DNA of 12,992 bases. It comes from Pseudomonadota bacterium. GTDB lineage: Bacteria > Pseudomonadota > Alphaproteobacteria > Acetobacterales > Acetobacteraceae. Below are positions 1-6,994 of this stretch, piece after piece. Under the pieces are notes generated by a model. It had not been told where the DNA came from. It did not search any database and was given only the letters and a program-made list of their open reading frames with translations. Both the position numbers and the translations under genes were made by a program. How positions within the stretch are numbered: the stretch's first letter is position 1; each line of letters opens with the position of its first letter. The stretch spans positions 1-12,992 of the forward strand of contig JAKAZN010000009.1 in NCBI GenBank assembly GCA_021815835.1, read 5' to 3'.

Positions 1-636
1 CCCCAACCCCCTCCCGCAAGGGAAGGGGGAGACGACGTCCTGGCGCCCTATCTGTCCCTGATCCGCCGCCTCGGGCTCTATCCCGGGTCCCCGGCGCTGA
101 TCCGCGCGCTGCTCCGCCCCGGCGACCGGCTCGCCTGCTGCGAGCTGCATCCCGAGGACCACGCCGCGCTCCGCGCCCGCTTCCGCGGCGATTCGCAGAC
201 CGCCATCCACCACCGCGACGGGTACGGGGCCGTGAAAGCCCTGCTGCCGCCCGCCGAACGCCGCGGCCTGATCCTGCTCGACCCGCCCTTTGAGGCGCAA
301 GACGAATGGGATCGGCTGACCGCGGCGCTCCGCACCGGCCTCGCGCGCTTCCCCGCGGGCGTGTTCGCCGCCTGGTATCCGATCAAGCACCGCGCCCCGG
401 TGCGCAATTTCTTCGCCGCGCTGCAGGCGGCCGGCTTGCGCGACCTGGTCGCGGCCGAGCTCTGGCTGCGCGCGCCGCTCGATCCCGCGCGGCTCAACGG
501 GTGCGGCCTGGTGGTCGCCAACCCGCCCCATGGGTTCGAAACCGACATCCCGCCGATACTCGACATGCTATGCAACCGGTTGGGCGAGCGTGGCATGGGG
601 GAGGGAAGCGGCGTGATCCGACTGGCCGATGAGTAG
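1..636 (+). CDS. rlmJ: RlmJ, 23S rRNA (adenine2030-N6)-methyltransferase, 5'-partial
   Basis: The frame is open from the left edge to the stop at 634-636. It matches the C-terminal two thirds of RlmJ, which uses SAM to methylate A2030 of 23S rRNA. Visible family signatures are YLSLIRRLG-LYPGSP near the start, CELHPED, the catalytic N6-MTase motif in the form DPPF (usually DPPY) after RRGLILL, AAWYPIK, and NPP near the C-terminus. The N-terminal SAM-binding part (about 75 residues in the E. coli protein) lies off the window. The first 11 or so codons read through a hairpin-forming repeat at a place where the E. coli protein has a variable linker, so either the repeat is translated or the gene is broken there; the window cannot decide. 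An ATG at 232 would drop conserved blocks and is not the start. The gene overlaps gpsA by 8 bp. Confidence 0.85.
   Translation, partial: PQPPPAREGGDDVLAPYLSLIRRLGLYPGSPALIRALLRPGDRLACCELHPEDHAALRARFRGDSQTAIHHRDGYGAVKALLPPAERRGLILLDPPFEAQDEWDRLTAALRTGLARFPAGVFAAWYPIKHRAPVRNFFAALQAAGLRDLVAAELWLRAPLDPARLNGCGLVVANPPHGFETDIPPILDMLCNRLGERGMGEGSGVIRLADE
7..29. repeat. GC-rich hairpin repeat with GCAA tetraloop inside rlmJ frame
   Basis: CCCCCTCCC (7-15), loop GCAA (16-19), then GGG-A-AGGGGG (20-29) form a 9-bp stem with one bulged A and a GNRA-type loop. This resembles the short C-rich/G-rich palindromic elements that are dispersed between genes in many alphaproteobacteria. Here it lies in an open frame continuous with rlmJ. 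Membership in a repeat family is inferred from general appearance; only one copy is present in this window. Confidence 0.5.
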
Positions 637-1591
637 CGCGCTCGCGGTGATCGGCGCCGGCGCCTGGGGCACGGCGCTGGCGATCCAGGCGGCGCGCGCC
701 GGCGCGGGGCCGGTCGTGCTGGTCGCGCGCGATCCCGCCAAGGCCGCCGCGATCGCGGCCTCCCGCGAAAACCCCCGCCTGGCCGGCGCGCGCCTGCCGG
801 ATGCCGTCCGCGTGACCACAGACCCCGAGGGCGCGGCGATGCTGGTGCTCGCCGTCCCCACCCAGCAGCTGCGCGCCGCCGCCGCCGCGCTGCCCGCCGC
901 CGGGCTGCTGATCTGCTGCGCCAAAGGCGTGGAGGCGGGCACGGGAAGGCTGCCGCTGGAAATCCTCGCAGAGACCCACCGCGCCACGCCCTCCGTCGTG
1001 CTCACCGGCCCCAATTTCGCCCACGAGATTGCCGCCGGCCTGCCCGCCGCCGCCGTCGTGGCCGGCCCGGAGCCGCGGGCGCGGGAAGCCGCGATCGCCG
1101 CGCTGGCGACCCCCACCTTCCGCCTCTATGGCAACGAGGACGCGCTGGGCGCGCAGCTCGGCGGCGCGGCGAAGAACGTGATCGCGATCGCCGCCGGCGC
1201 GGTGATGGGCGCGGGTCTCGGGGAGAACGCGCGCGCCGCGCTGATCACGCGCGGACTGGCGGAGCTTGCGCGGCTGGCGGTCGCGCTGGGCGGGCGGGCG
1301 GAGACGGTGACGGGGCTGTCCGGCCTCGGCGATCTGTTGCTGACCTGCACCGGTCCGGCCAGCCGCAACTACAGCCTGGGCTTTGCGCTCGGCCAGGGGC
1401 GCGCGCTCGCCGAAGTGCTGGCCGGGCGGAGCGCGGTCACCGAGGGCGTCGCCACCGCCCCTGCCCTGCTGGCCCGCGCCGGCACCGTCGATCTGCCGAT
1501 CTGCCGCGCAGTCGCGGCCTGGCTGGAAGGCCGCATCACGCTCGCCGGCGCGATCGCCGAGCTGCTCGCGCGGCGGATGCGCGACGAATGA
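629..1591 (+). CDS. gpsA: Glycerol-3-phosphate dehydrogenase [NAD(P)+]
   Basis: This cytoplasmic enzyme reduces dihydroxyacetone phosphate to sn-glycerol 3-phosphate for phospholipid synthesis. The 320 residues fit the family length. The N-terminal Rossmann motif is GAGAWGTALA (G9, G11, W13, G14). CAKGVE and TGPNFAHEIAAGLP follow, then the catalytic lysine K182 in AAKNVIAIAAG. The substrate-binding block GLSGLGDLLLTCTGPASRN includes R246-N247, followed by GFALGQG. The ATG at 629 lies inside the end of rlmJ (ATGAGTAG), which suggests translational coupling; no well-spaced Shine-Dalgarno is seen (a GGAGGGAAG at 600-608 is too far away). The start places the glycine-rich loop at the usual distance. 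A housekeeping gene with nothing abnormal. Confidence 0.96.
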   Translation: MSSALAVIGAGAWGTALAIQAARAGAGPVVLVARDPAKAAAIAASRENPRLAGARLPDAVRVTTDPEGAAMLVLAVPTQQLRAAAAALPAAGLLICCAKGVEAGTGRLPLEILAETHRATPSVVLTGPNFAHEIAAGLPAAAVVAGPEPRAREAAIAALATPTFRLYGNEDALGAQLGGAAKNVIAIAAGAVMGAGLGENARAALITRGLAELARLAVALGGRAETVTGLSGLGDLLLTCTGPASRNYSLGFALGQGRALAEVLAGRSAVTEGVATAPALLARAGTVDLPICRAVAAWLEGRITLAGAIAELLARRMRDE

Positions 1592-1715
1592 TCCCGGCCG
1601 GCATGGGGCGACGACGCCATCGGGCCCGCGCGATGACCGCCCGCCGTCTCCGCCTCGTTCGCCCCACCGGGCGATCGGCGCCACCACGGCGGGAGCGGTG
1701 ACACGTGGCCGCATC

Positions 1716-1760
1716 AATTGCCAGACAACTTGACAACTTCTCCGACGGTATGCTTGCTCC
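1716..1760 (+). promoter_or_regulatory. Candidate promoter/operator of the dehydratase operon
   Basis: The 198-bp gap after gpsA is GC-rich except here. A perfect tandem repeat, GACAACTT GACAACTT, occupies 1724-1739. TTGCCAGACAA (1718-1728) fits the FadR-type GntR half-site pattern TNGTNNNACNA with one mismatch. TTGACA (1730-1735) looks like a -35 box, but TATGCT (1749-1754) is only 13 bp downstream; at 17 bp the hexamer is CTTGCT. The region is probably regulatory, but the exact boxes are uncertain. Confidence 0.35.
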
Positions 1761-1789
1761 GGCCACCTCTCCCCGCCCCAGGACCCCCC

Positions 1790-3523
1790 ATGCCGCGCAA
1801 AAACCCCGCCGAGCTTCGTTCCGCCCGCTGGTTCGGCCCCGCCGATCTGCGGAGTTTCGGTCATCGCTCCCGCGCGATGCAGATGGGCTACGCGCCGGAG
1901 GAATGGAGCGGCAAGCCCGTCATCGCCATCGTCAACACCTTCTCCGACCTCCAGCCCTGCCACCTGCATTTCAAGCATCGCGTCGATGACGTGAAGCGCG
2001 GCATCCTGATGGCCGGCGGGTTTCCGGTGGAACTTCCCGCGCTGTCGGTGTCCGAAAGCTTCGTCAAGCCGACGACGATGATGTATCGCAACATGCTGGC
2101 GATGGAGACCGAGGAGCTGCTCCGCTCCCACCCCGTCGATGGCGCGGTGCTGCTGGGCGGCTGCGACAAGACCACGCCCGGCCTGCTGCTGGGGGCCACC
2201 AGCATGAACATCCCGGCGATTTTCGTCCCCGCCGGGCCGATGCTGCGCGGTAATTTCCAGGGCAAGCAGCTCGGGTCCGGCTCCGATAGCTGGAAGTATT
2301 GGGACGAATTGCGCGCGGGCAAGATCACCGAGGCGGACTGGGCCGGCGTCGAGGCCGGCATCGCGCGCTCCTACGGCACCTGCATGACGATGGGCACGGC
2401 CTCCACCATGACCGCGATCGCCGAGGCCGTGGGGATGGTGCTGCCGGGCGGATCTTCGGTGCCCGCCGCCGATGCGGGGCATATCCGGCTCTGTTCGGAA
2501 TCGGGACGGCGGATCGTGGAGATGGTGTGGGAGGATTTGACGCCCGCGCGCATCCAGACCCGGCCCGCGTTCGAGAACGCGATCGCGGTGGCGATGGCGA
2601 TGGGATGTTCGACCAACGCGATCATCCACCTGATCGCCATGGCCCGCCGCGCCGGCCAGGATATCGGCCTCGATGATTTCGAGCGCGCCTCCCGCCGCGT
2701 CCCCGTCATCGGCAATGTGCGCCCGAGCGGGTCCACCTACCTGATGGAGGATTTCTATTACGCCGGCGGCATCCGCGCGCTGATGGCGCGGATCGCGCCG
2801 CATCTGCATCCCGGCTGCCTCACCGTCAGCGGCCGCAGCGTCGGCGAAAACATCGCCGGCGCGCGGGTGTTCAACGAGGACGTGATCCGTCCGCTCGACA
2901 ATCCGATCTACGGCGAAGGCTCGCTCGCGGTGCTGAAAGGCAACCTGGCCCCCGATGGCTGCGTCATCAAGCCCGCGGCGATGGACCAGCGCTTCCTGAA
3001 ACATGCCGGCCCGGCCTTGGTGTTCGACGATTATCCGTCGATGAAAAAGGCGGTGGACGACGAACACCTGGACGTCACCGCCGATCACGTCCTGGTGCTG
3101 CGCAACGCCGGCCCGCAGGGCGGACCCGGGATGCCCGAATGGGGCATGTTGCCGATGCCGAAGAAGCTGCTGAAACAAGGCCATCGCGACATGCTGCGGC
3201 TGTCGGATGCGCGCATGAGCGGGACCAGCTACGGCGCCTGCGTGCTGCACGTGGCCCCCGAATCCTGGATCGGCGGGCCGCTCGCGCTGCTGCGCACCGG
3301 CGATATCGTGGCGGTCGATGTCGATGCGCGCTCGATCCGCATGGAGGTCGCCGACGCCGAGCTGGCGCGCCGCCGCGCCGCCTGGACGCCGCCCGCGCCG
3401 CGCTTCGAACGCGGCTACGGCTGGATGTTCAGCCAGCACATCCAACAGGCGGATCAGGGCTGCGATTTCGATTTCCTCCGCACCGAATTCGGCGCCCCGG
3501 TCGCCGAACCCGTCATCTACTGA
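1790..3523 (+). CDS. IlvD/Edd-family sugar-acid dehydratase (L-arabinonate dehydratase-like)
   Basis: An Fe-S dehydratase that converts an aldonic acid (such as L-arabinonate, D-xylonate or a relative) to the 2-keto-3-deoxy acid. The 577 residues match the length of the pentonate/hexonate dehydratase branch. The three Fe-S cysteines are visible: C57 in DLQPCH, C125 in GGCDKTTPG and C198 in YGTCMTMGTASTM. The C-terminal catalytic serine motif is LSDARMSGTS (S477). It differs from true dihydroxy-acid dehydratase (IlvD) by these motif forms and by the RraA-like partner, so valine/isoleucine synthesis is less likely. The ATG at 1790 is chosen because CAGGA (1780-1784) precedes it and family similarity begins there; a TTG at 1718 would add 24 Pro-rich residues overlapping the putative operator. 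The rraA-like gene follows after 12 bp. The exact substrate cannot be read from the sequence. Confidence 0.88.
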   Translation: MPRKNPAELRSARWFGPADLRSFGHRSRAMQMGYAPEEWSGKPVIAIVNTFSDLQPCHLHFKHRVDDVKRGILMAGGFPVELPALSVSESFVKPTTMMYRNMLAMETEELLRSHPVDGAVLLGGCDKTTPGLLLGATSMNIPAIFVPAGPMLRGNFQGKQLGSGSDSWKYWDELRAGKITEADWAGVEAGIARSYGTCMTMGTASTMTAIAEAVGMVLPGGSSVPAADAGHIRLCSESGRRIVEMVWEDLTPARIQTRPAFENAIAVAMAMGCSTNAIIHLIAMARRAGQDIGLDDFERASRRVPVIGNVRPSGSTYLMEDFYYAGGIRALMARIAPHLHPGCLTVSGRSVGENIAGARVFNEDVIRPLDNPIYGEGSLAVLKGNLAPDGCVIKPAAMDQRFLKHAGPALVFDDYPSMKKAVDDEHLDVTADHVLVLRNAGPQGGPGMPEWGMLPMPKKLLKQGHRDMLRLSDARMSGTSYGACVLHVAPESWIGGPLALLRTGDIVAVDVDARSIRMEVADAELARRRAAWTPPAPRFERGYGWMFSQHIQQADQGCDFDFLRTEFGAPVAEPVIY

Positions 3524-3535
3524 ACGGAGCACGCC

Positions 3536-4252
3536 ATGCCCCTGTCCCCCGAAACGCGCGCCAAGCTGCGCGGCGTCAGCACCGCCACGCTCGCCACCGC
3601 GCTGTTCAAGCGCGGCTTGCATCGCCAGATGATCCAGGACGTGCTGCCGCTGTCGGCCCCGAAACAAACCATGGTGGGTGAGGCGGTCACGCTCCGCTAC
3701 ATGCCCGCGCGCGAGGACCTCAACCGCATCGACGTGTTCACCAACCCCGCGCATCCGCAGCGCCACGCGATCGAGAACTGCCCCGCCGGCGCGGTGTTCG
3801 TGATCGACAGCCGCAAGGATGCGCGCGCCGCCTCCGCCGGCGGCATCCTGGTGACGCGGTTGATGGCGCGCGGCGCCGAGGGCGTGGTGACCGATGGCGG
3901 CTTTCGCGATTCGGCGGAAATCGCGGGGCTCGGTTTCCCCGCCTACCACCACCGCCCCTCTGCCCCCACCAACCTGACCCTGCACCATGCGATCGAGGCC
4001 AACGTCCCGATCGGCTGCGGCGACGCGCCGGTGTTTCCCGGCGACGTGATGGTGGGCGACGCGGACGGGGTGATCGTGCTGCCCGCGCATCTGGCCGACG
4101 AGCTCGCCGCCGAAGCGGTGGAGATGACCGCCTACGAGGATTTCGCGACCGAGAAGGTCCGCGCCGGCGCGTCCATCACCGGCCTCTATCCCGCCACCGA
4201 CCCCGCGAACCTGACCGCGTTCGCCGCCTGGCGCCGACGAAACGGACGCTGA
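3536..4252 (+). CDS. RraA/HMG-aldolase-like family protein
   Basis: A 238-residue protein of the RraA-like fold, a family that includes the RNase E inhibitor RraA and metal-dependent 4-hydroxy-4-methyl-2-oxoglutarate (HMG) aldolases. The core motif GGILVTRLMARGAEG...TDGGFRD is present with R124-D125, the residues used for substrate and metal binding in the aldolases, so an enzymatic role is more likely than RNase regulation. Database entries often name such proteins 'ribonuclease activity regulator RraA'. The protein is longer than E. coli RraA (about 160 residues), mainly through N- and C-terminal additions. The ATG is preceded by GGAG (3526-3529) at 6 bp. It sits 12 bp downstream of the dehydratase, so it may cleave or otherwise process the 2-keto-3-deoxy product; this is inference. 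Confidence 0.85.
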   Translation: MPLSPETRAKLRGVSTATLATALFKRGLHRQMIQDVLPLSAPKQTMVGEAVTLRYMPAREDLNRIDVFTNPAHPQRHAIENCPAGAVFVIDSRKDARAASAGGILVTRLMARGAEGVVTDGGFRDSAEIAGLGFPAYHHRPSAPTNLTLHHAIEANVPIGCGDAPVFPGDVMVGDADGVIVLPAHLADELAAEAVEMTAYEDFATEKVRAGASITGLYPATDPANLTAFAAWRRRNGR

Positions 4253-4315
4253 GGGGGGCCAACCTGGCACGGAGCGCGCGATCGGCCGGCTCCGGCGCCG
4301 CAGGGGCTAGCCGGC

Positions 4316-4340
4316 ACGGGATAAAAATCCTATAGCCGCT
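4316..4340 (+). promoter_or_regulatory. Weak promoter/operator candidate before the S24 repressor
   Basis: The 144-bp gap 4253-4396 holds one AT-rich island. GGAT-AAAA-ATCC (4319-4330) is a short inverted repeat directly next to TATAGC (4331-4336), which resembles a -10 box. There is no good -35 hexamer 17 bp upstream. It could be the promoter and self-operator of the downstream repressor. Confidence 0.22.
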
Positions 4341-4396
4341 CGCAACCGGGCCGTGTGCCCGCCCCGAATCGCCTCCCCCAAGCGGGACCCGGCCCG

Positions 4397-5047
4397 ATGA
4401 AGCATGAAGACATCTGGCGCGCCCTCGACACCCTGGCCGCCGAGCATGGGCTGTCCGCCTCGGGCCTCGCCCGCCAGGCGGGGCTCGATCCCACCACGTT
4501 CAACCCGTCCAAGCGCCGCATGCCCGATGGGCGGGCACGCTGGCCGGGCACCGAAAGCATCGCCAAGGTGCTGGGCGCGACCGGCGCCAGCCTCGATGCG
4601 TTCTCGGCGTTGGTCTCTGGCGCCCGCGCGGTGTCCTCGGCCGCCGCCGTTCGTCAGATGCAGCGGCGCATCCCGGTGATCGGCTTCGCCCAGGCGGGTG
4701 GTGAGGGGTTCTTCGACGATGGCGGCTTCCCCGTCGGCGGCGGCTGGGACGAGGTGAACCTGCCGGAGATCGCCGACGCCAACGCCTACGCACTGGAAAT
4801 CAGCGGCGAGTCCATGGAGCCCGTGTTCCGCGACGGCGATCTTGTGATCGTCTCGCCCGCCGCGCCGATCCGCCGCGGCGATCGGGTGGTGGTCCGCACC
4901 GCGGCGGGCGAGGTGATGGCCAAGCAGCTCGCCCGGCAATCGGCGCGGCGGATCGATCTGCGCAGCCTCAATCCCGCCTTCCCCGATTACAGCTTCACCC
5001 TGGATCAGGTGACCTGGATGCACCGCATCGTCTGGGCGAGCCAGTAA
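4397..5047 (+). CDS. HTH repressor with S24 (LexA/CI-type) self-cleavage domain
   Basis: A 216-residue DNA-binding regulator. Residues 5-60 form an N-terminal HTH (LSASGLARQAGLDPTTFNPSKR) and a LexA-like peptidase domain covers about 90-210. The Ser-Lys dyad is visible: S139 in SGESMEP and K176 in GEVMAKQL. An Ala-Gly pair in GFAQAGGEGFF (A100-G101) is a candidate autocleavage site. By analogy with LexA and phage CI, RecA-stimulated cleavage would inactivate it on DNA damage; this is not shown here. The start at ATG 4397 gives the usual MKH.DIW.A.. opening of alphaproteobacterial relatives; a GTG at 4355 would add 14 unrelated residues. Its Shine-Dalgarno is weak. No phage genes are nearby, so it looks like a resident chromosomal regulator rather than a prophage switch. 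Targets are unknown. Confidence 0.88.
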   Translation: MKHEDIWRALDTLAAEHGLSASGLARQAGLDPTTFNPSKRRMPDGRARWPGTESIAKVLGATGASLDAFSALVSGARAVSSAAAVRQMQRRIPVIGFAQAGGEGFFDDGGFPVGGGWDEVNLPEIADANAYALEISGESMEPVFRDGDLVIVSPAAPIRRGDRVVVRTAAGEVMAKQLARQSARRIDLRSLNPAFPDYSFTLDQVTWMHRIVWASQ

Positions 5048-5059
5048 AGCCCGCCCCGC

Positions 5060-6280
5060 GTGCGCGATCTGCTGTTCGTCAGCCACCGGATCCCGTATCC
5101 GCTCAACAAGGGCGAGAAGATTCGCGCCTATAACCTGCTGCGCCATCTGGCGCGCGACTGGCGCATTCATCTCGGCTGCCTGATCGAGGACCCGGCGGAC
5201 GCGGCGCATCTGCCGCTGCTGCGCGAAATCTGCGCGGAAGCCGAGGGCTTCCCGATCGACAAGCGATGGCAGAAGCTGAGCGCGCTGGCGCGGTTTCGCC
5301 CCGGCCGGCGGCTTATGCTGTATTATTACCGCCATCCCGGGCTGCGCGCGTGGGTGGCGGCGCGGATGGGCGCGGCGGATGTGCACTACATCTACTCCGC
5401 CGCCATGGCGCCCTATGTTCTGGAAGCGGGGCCGCGCGGGCAGGCGGCGCGCGTGCTCGATATGCAGGACATCGACTCGGAGAAATGGGCGACCTACGCG
5501 AAGACCGCGCGGTTTCCCATGCGCGCGGTCTGGGCGCGGGAAGCGCGCACGCTGCTGGCTTACGAACGCCAGGCAGCGATGGCGTGCGACGTGACGTTCT
5601 TCGTTTCTGAACCCGAAACGATCCGCTTCGCCGAACTGGCGCCCGAGGCCGCCGACCGGGTCACCTGGGTGGAAAACGGCGTCGATCTGGACGGGTTCTC
5701 CCCCGCGCGCGCGTTCGACTCCCCTTATGCTGTCCCCGGGGCCGATCCCGGGCCGCGCCTGATCTTCACCGGCAACATGGATTACTGGCCGAACGCGGAT
5801 GCGGTGATCTGGTTCGCGACCGAAATCCTGCCGCTGCTGCGCCGCCGCGCCGTCCCGCCGGGGTTCTTCATCGTCGGCGCCAATCCGGGGCCGGAGGTGC
5901 GGCGGCTGGCGGAGTTGCCGGGCGTGACGGTCACCGGGCGGGTGGCGGATGTGCGGCCCTGGATCGCACACGCGGACGTTTCGGTGGGCCCGCTGCGGAT
6001 CGCGCGGGGGATCCAGAACAAGGTGCTGGAGGCGATGGCGATGGGCCGGCCCGTCGTCGCCTCCCCAGGCGCGTTTGAAGGCGTGCGCGCAGTGGCCGGG
6101 CGCGACCTGCTGGTGGCGGACGGCGCGGTGGCGATGGCCGAGGCGATCGGGGCGGTCCTGGACGGGGCGCATCCGGGCCTGGGCGCGGCCGGGCGGGCGG
6201 CGGTGGAGGCGGGATACGCGTGGTCCGCGACCCTGGCGCGGCTGGACGCAGCGCTGGCGCGGGTGGCGCCGGCTCCCTGA
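5060..6280 (+). CDS. GT4-type glycosyltransferase, PEP-CTERM/EpsH1-associated (TIGR03087-like)
   Basis: A 406-residue sugar transferase, probably acting at the cytoplasmic face of the membrane on a nucleotide-sugar donor. The N-terminus (LLFVSHRIPYPLNKGEKIRAYNLLRHLA), LDMQDIDSEKWATYA, FFVSEPE and VENGVDLDGF are typical of the 'sugar transferase, PEP-CTERM/EpsH1 system associated' group. The C-terminal half has the GT4 donor-binding region ARGIQNKVLEAMAMGRPVV, with E324 in the expected place. The start is GTG at 5060, 12 bp after the repressor stop; no convincing ribosome site is seen, so coupling to the upstream gene is possible. No exopolysaccharide, exosortase or PEP-CTERM gene is in the window. 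It ends 3 bp from the convergent SDR gene. Confidence 0.85.
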   Translation: MRDLLFVSHRIPYPLNKGEKIRAYNLLRHLARDWRIHLGCLIEDPADAAHLPLLREICAEAEGFPIDKRWQKLSALARFRPGRRLMLYYYRHPGLRAWVAARMGAADVHYIYSAAMAPYVLEAGPRGQAARVLDMQDIDSEKWATYAKTARFPMRAVWAREARTLLAYERQAAMACDVTFFVSEPETIRFAELAPEAADRVTWVENGVDLDGFSPARAFDSPYAVPGADPGPRLIFTGNMDYWPNADAVIWFATEILPLLRRRAVPPGFFIVGANPGPEVRRLAELPGVTVTGRVADVRPWIAHADVSVGPLRIARGIQNKVLEAMAMGRPVVASPGAFEGVRAVAGRDLLVADGAVAMAEAIGAVLDGAHPGLGAAGRAAVEAGYAWSATLARLDAALARVAPAP

Positions 6281-6283
6281 TCC

Positions 6284-6994
6284 CTACCAGGTCGCCCGTC
6301 CGCCCGACAGATCGAACACCGCCCCGGTGCTGAACCCACTCCCGGGCCCGCACAGGAACGCCACCATTTCCGCAACCTCCGCCGGCTCCAGGAACCGCCC
6401 CAGCGGAATCCGCGCCAGCAGATCGGCGCGGCGTTCGGGCGTGATCGCGCGCTCCATCGCCGTGCGCACCACGGTCGGCGTGATCGCGTTCACCAGGATG
6501 CCGCGATCGGCCACTTCCTTCGCCAAGGTCTTCGCCAGCGCGATCATCCCCGCCTTCGCCGCCGCGTAGGGGCCGGCCAGCGCCGTGCCCTCCTTCGCCT
6601 GCACCGAGGACATCAGCACGATCCGTCCCGCCCCGCGTTCCCGCATCCCCGGCACCACCGCGCGGCAGGTCAGGAAGGCGGAGACCAGGTTGGTGTCGAT
6701 CACCCGGCGAATGTCCTCCGGCGCCAGCTCCCACACCGGCGCCACCGGCCCCAGGATGCCGGCGTTCACCACCAGCGCCGCGATCGGCCCGGCACGCGCG
6801 ATCGTTTCATCCGTCGCCGCCGCCAGTGCCTGCGCGTCCGTGACATCGACCGCGAGCGCCAGCGACGCCGCCTTCGCGTCGGCCGAGAGGTCCCATGACA
6901 CCGGCACGAACCCGTCCTGGCCCAGCCGCGCGAGCACCGCCTGGCCGATGCCGCCCGCGCCCCCGGTCACGACCGCCGCGCCGCGGCCGGTCAT
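6284..6994 (-). CDS. Short-chain dehydrogenase/reductase (SDR)
   Basis: A 236-residue classical SDR that oxidises or reduces a hydroxyl/keto group with NAD(P)(H). Visible motifs are TGGAGGIG (10-17), NAG (77-79), N102, S130 and YAAAK (Y143, K147). An acidic D35 at the end of the second strand favours NAD(H) over NADP(H). The C-terminus ends FSTGAVFDLSGGRATW, close to the usual 'TG..ldvdGG' ending. The ATG at 6994 overlaps the permease stop by 4 bp (ATGA), marking it as the last gene of the importer operon; the frame is open further upstream, but that part lies inside the permease gene. In this context it probably acts on the imported sugar or on a derived sugar acid. FabG-like annotation is possible, but no fatty-acid genes are nearby. 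Confidence 0.9.
   Translation of the reverse strand: MTGRGAAVVTGGAGGIGQAVLARLGQDGFVPVSWDLSADAKAASLALAVDVTDAQALAAATDETIARAGPIAALVVNAGILGPVAPVWELAPEDIRRVIDTNLVSAFLTCRAVVPGMRERGAGRIVLMSSVQAKEGTALAGPYAAAKAGMIALAKTLAKEVADRGILVNAITPTVVRTAMERAITPERRADLLARIPLGRFLEPAEVAEMVAFLCGPGSGFSTGAVFDLSGGRATW

Noticed and set aside
1718..1789. TTG start for the dehydratase at 1718, adding 24 residues.
   Set aside because: The extension is Pro-rich and non-conserved in character, overlaps the likely promoter/operator, and ATG 1790 has a CAGGA site.
1790..3523. Assignment of the dehydratase as IlvD (branched-chain amino-acid synthesis).
   Set aside because: Cysteine spacing and motif forms (GGCDKTTPG, YGTCMTMGTASTM, DARMSGTS) and the adjacent RraA-like gene point to the sugar-acid dehydratase branch.
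494..4270. A 1,258-codon open frame on the minus strand, antisense to gpsA, the dehydratase and the RraA-like gene.
   Set aside because: Composition is His/Arg/Gly/Ala-rich without any family motif, it runs against three well-recognised genes, and long antisense frames are expected in DNA with this GC bias.
4285..4315. Hairpin GCCGGCT...AGCCGGC with 17-nt loop after the RraA-like gene, considered as a terminator.
   Set aside because: There is no T-run after it (an A-rich stretch follows), the stem is only 7 bp and such pairings are common at this GC content.
5931..6734. A minus-strand frame of 267 codons across the glycosyltransferase/SDR junction.
   Set aside because: It overlaps two genes with strong motifs, is Pro/Arg/Gly low-complexity and has no independent support.
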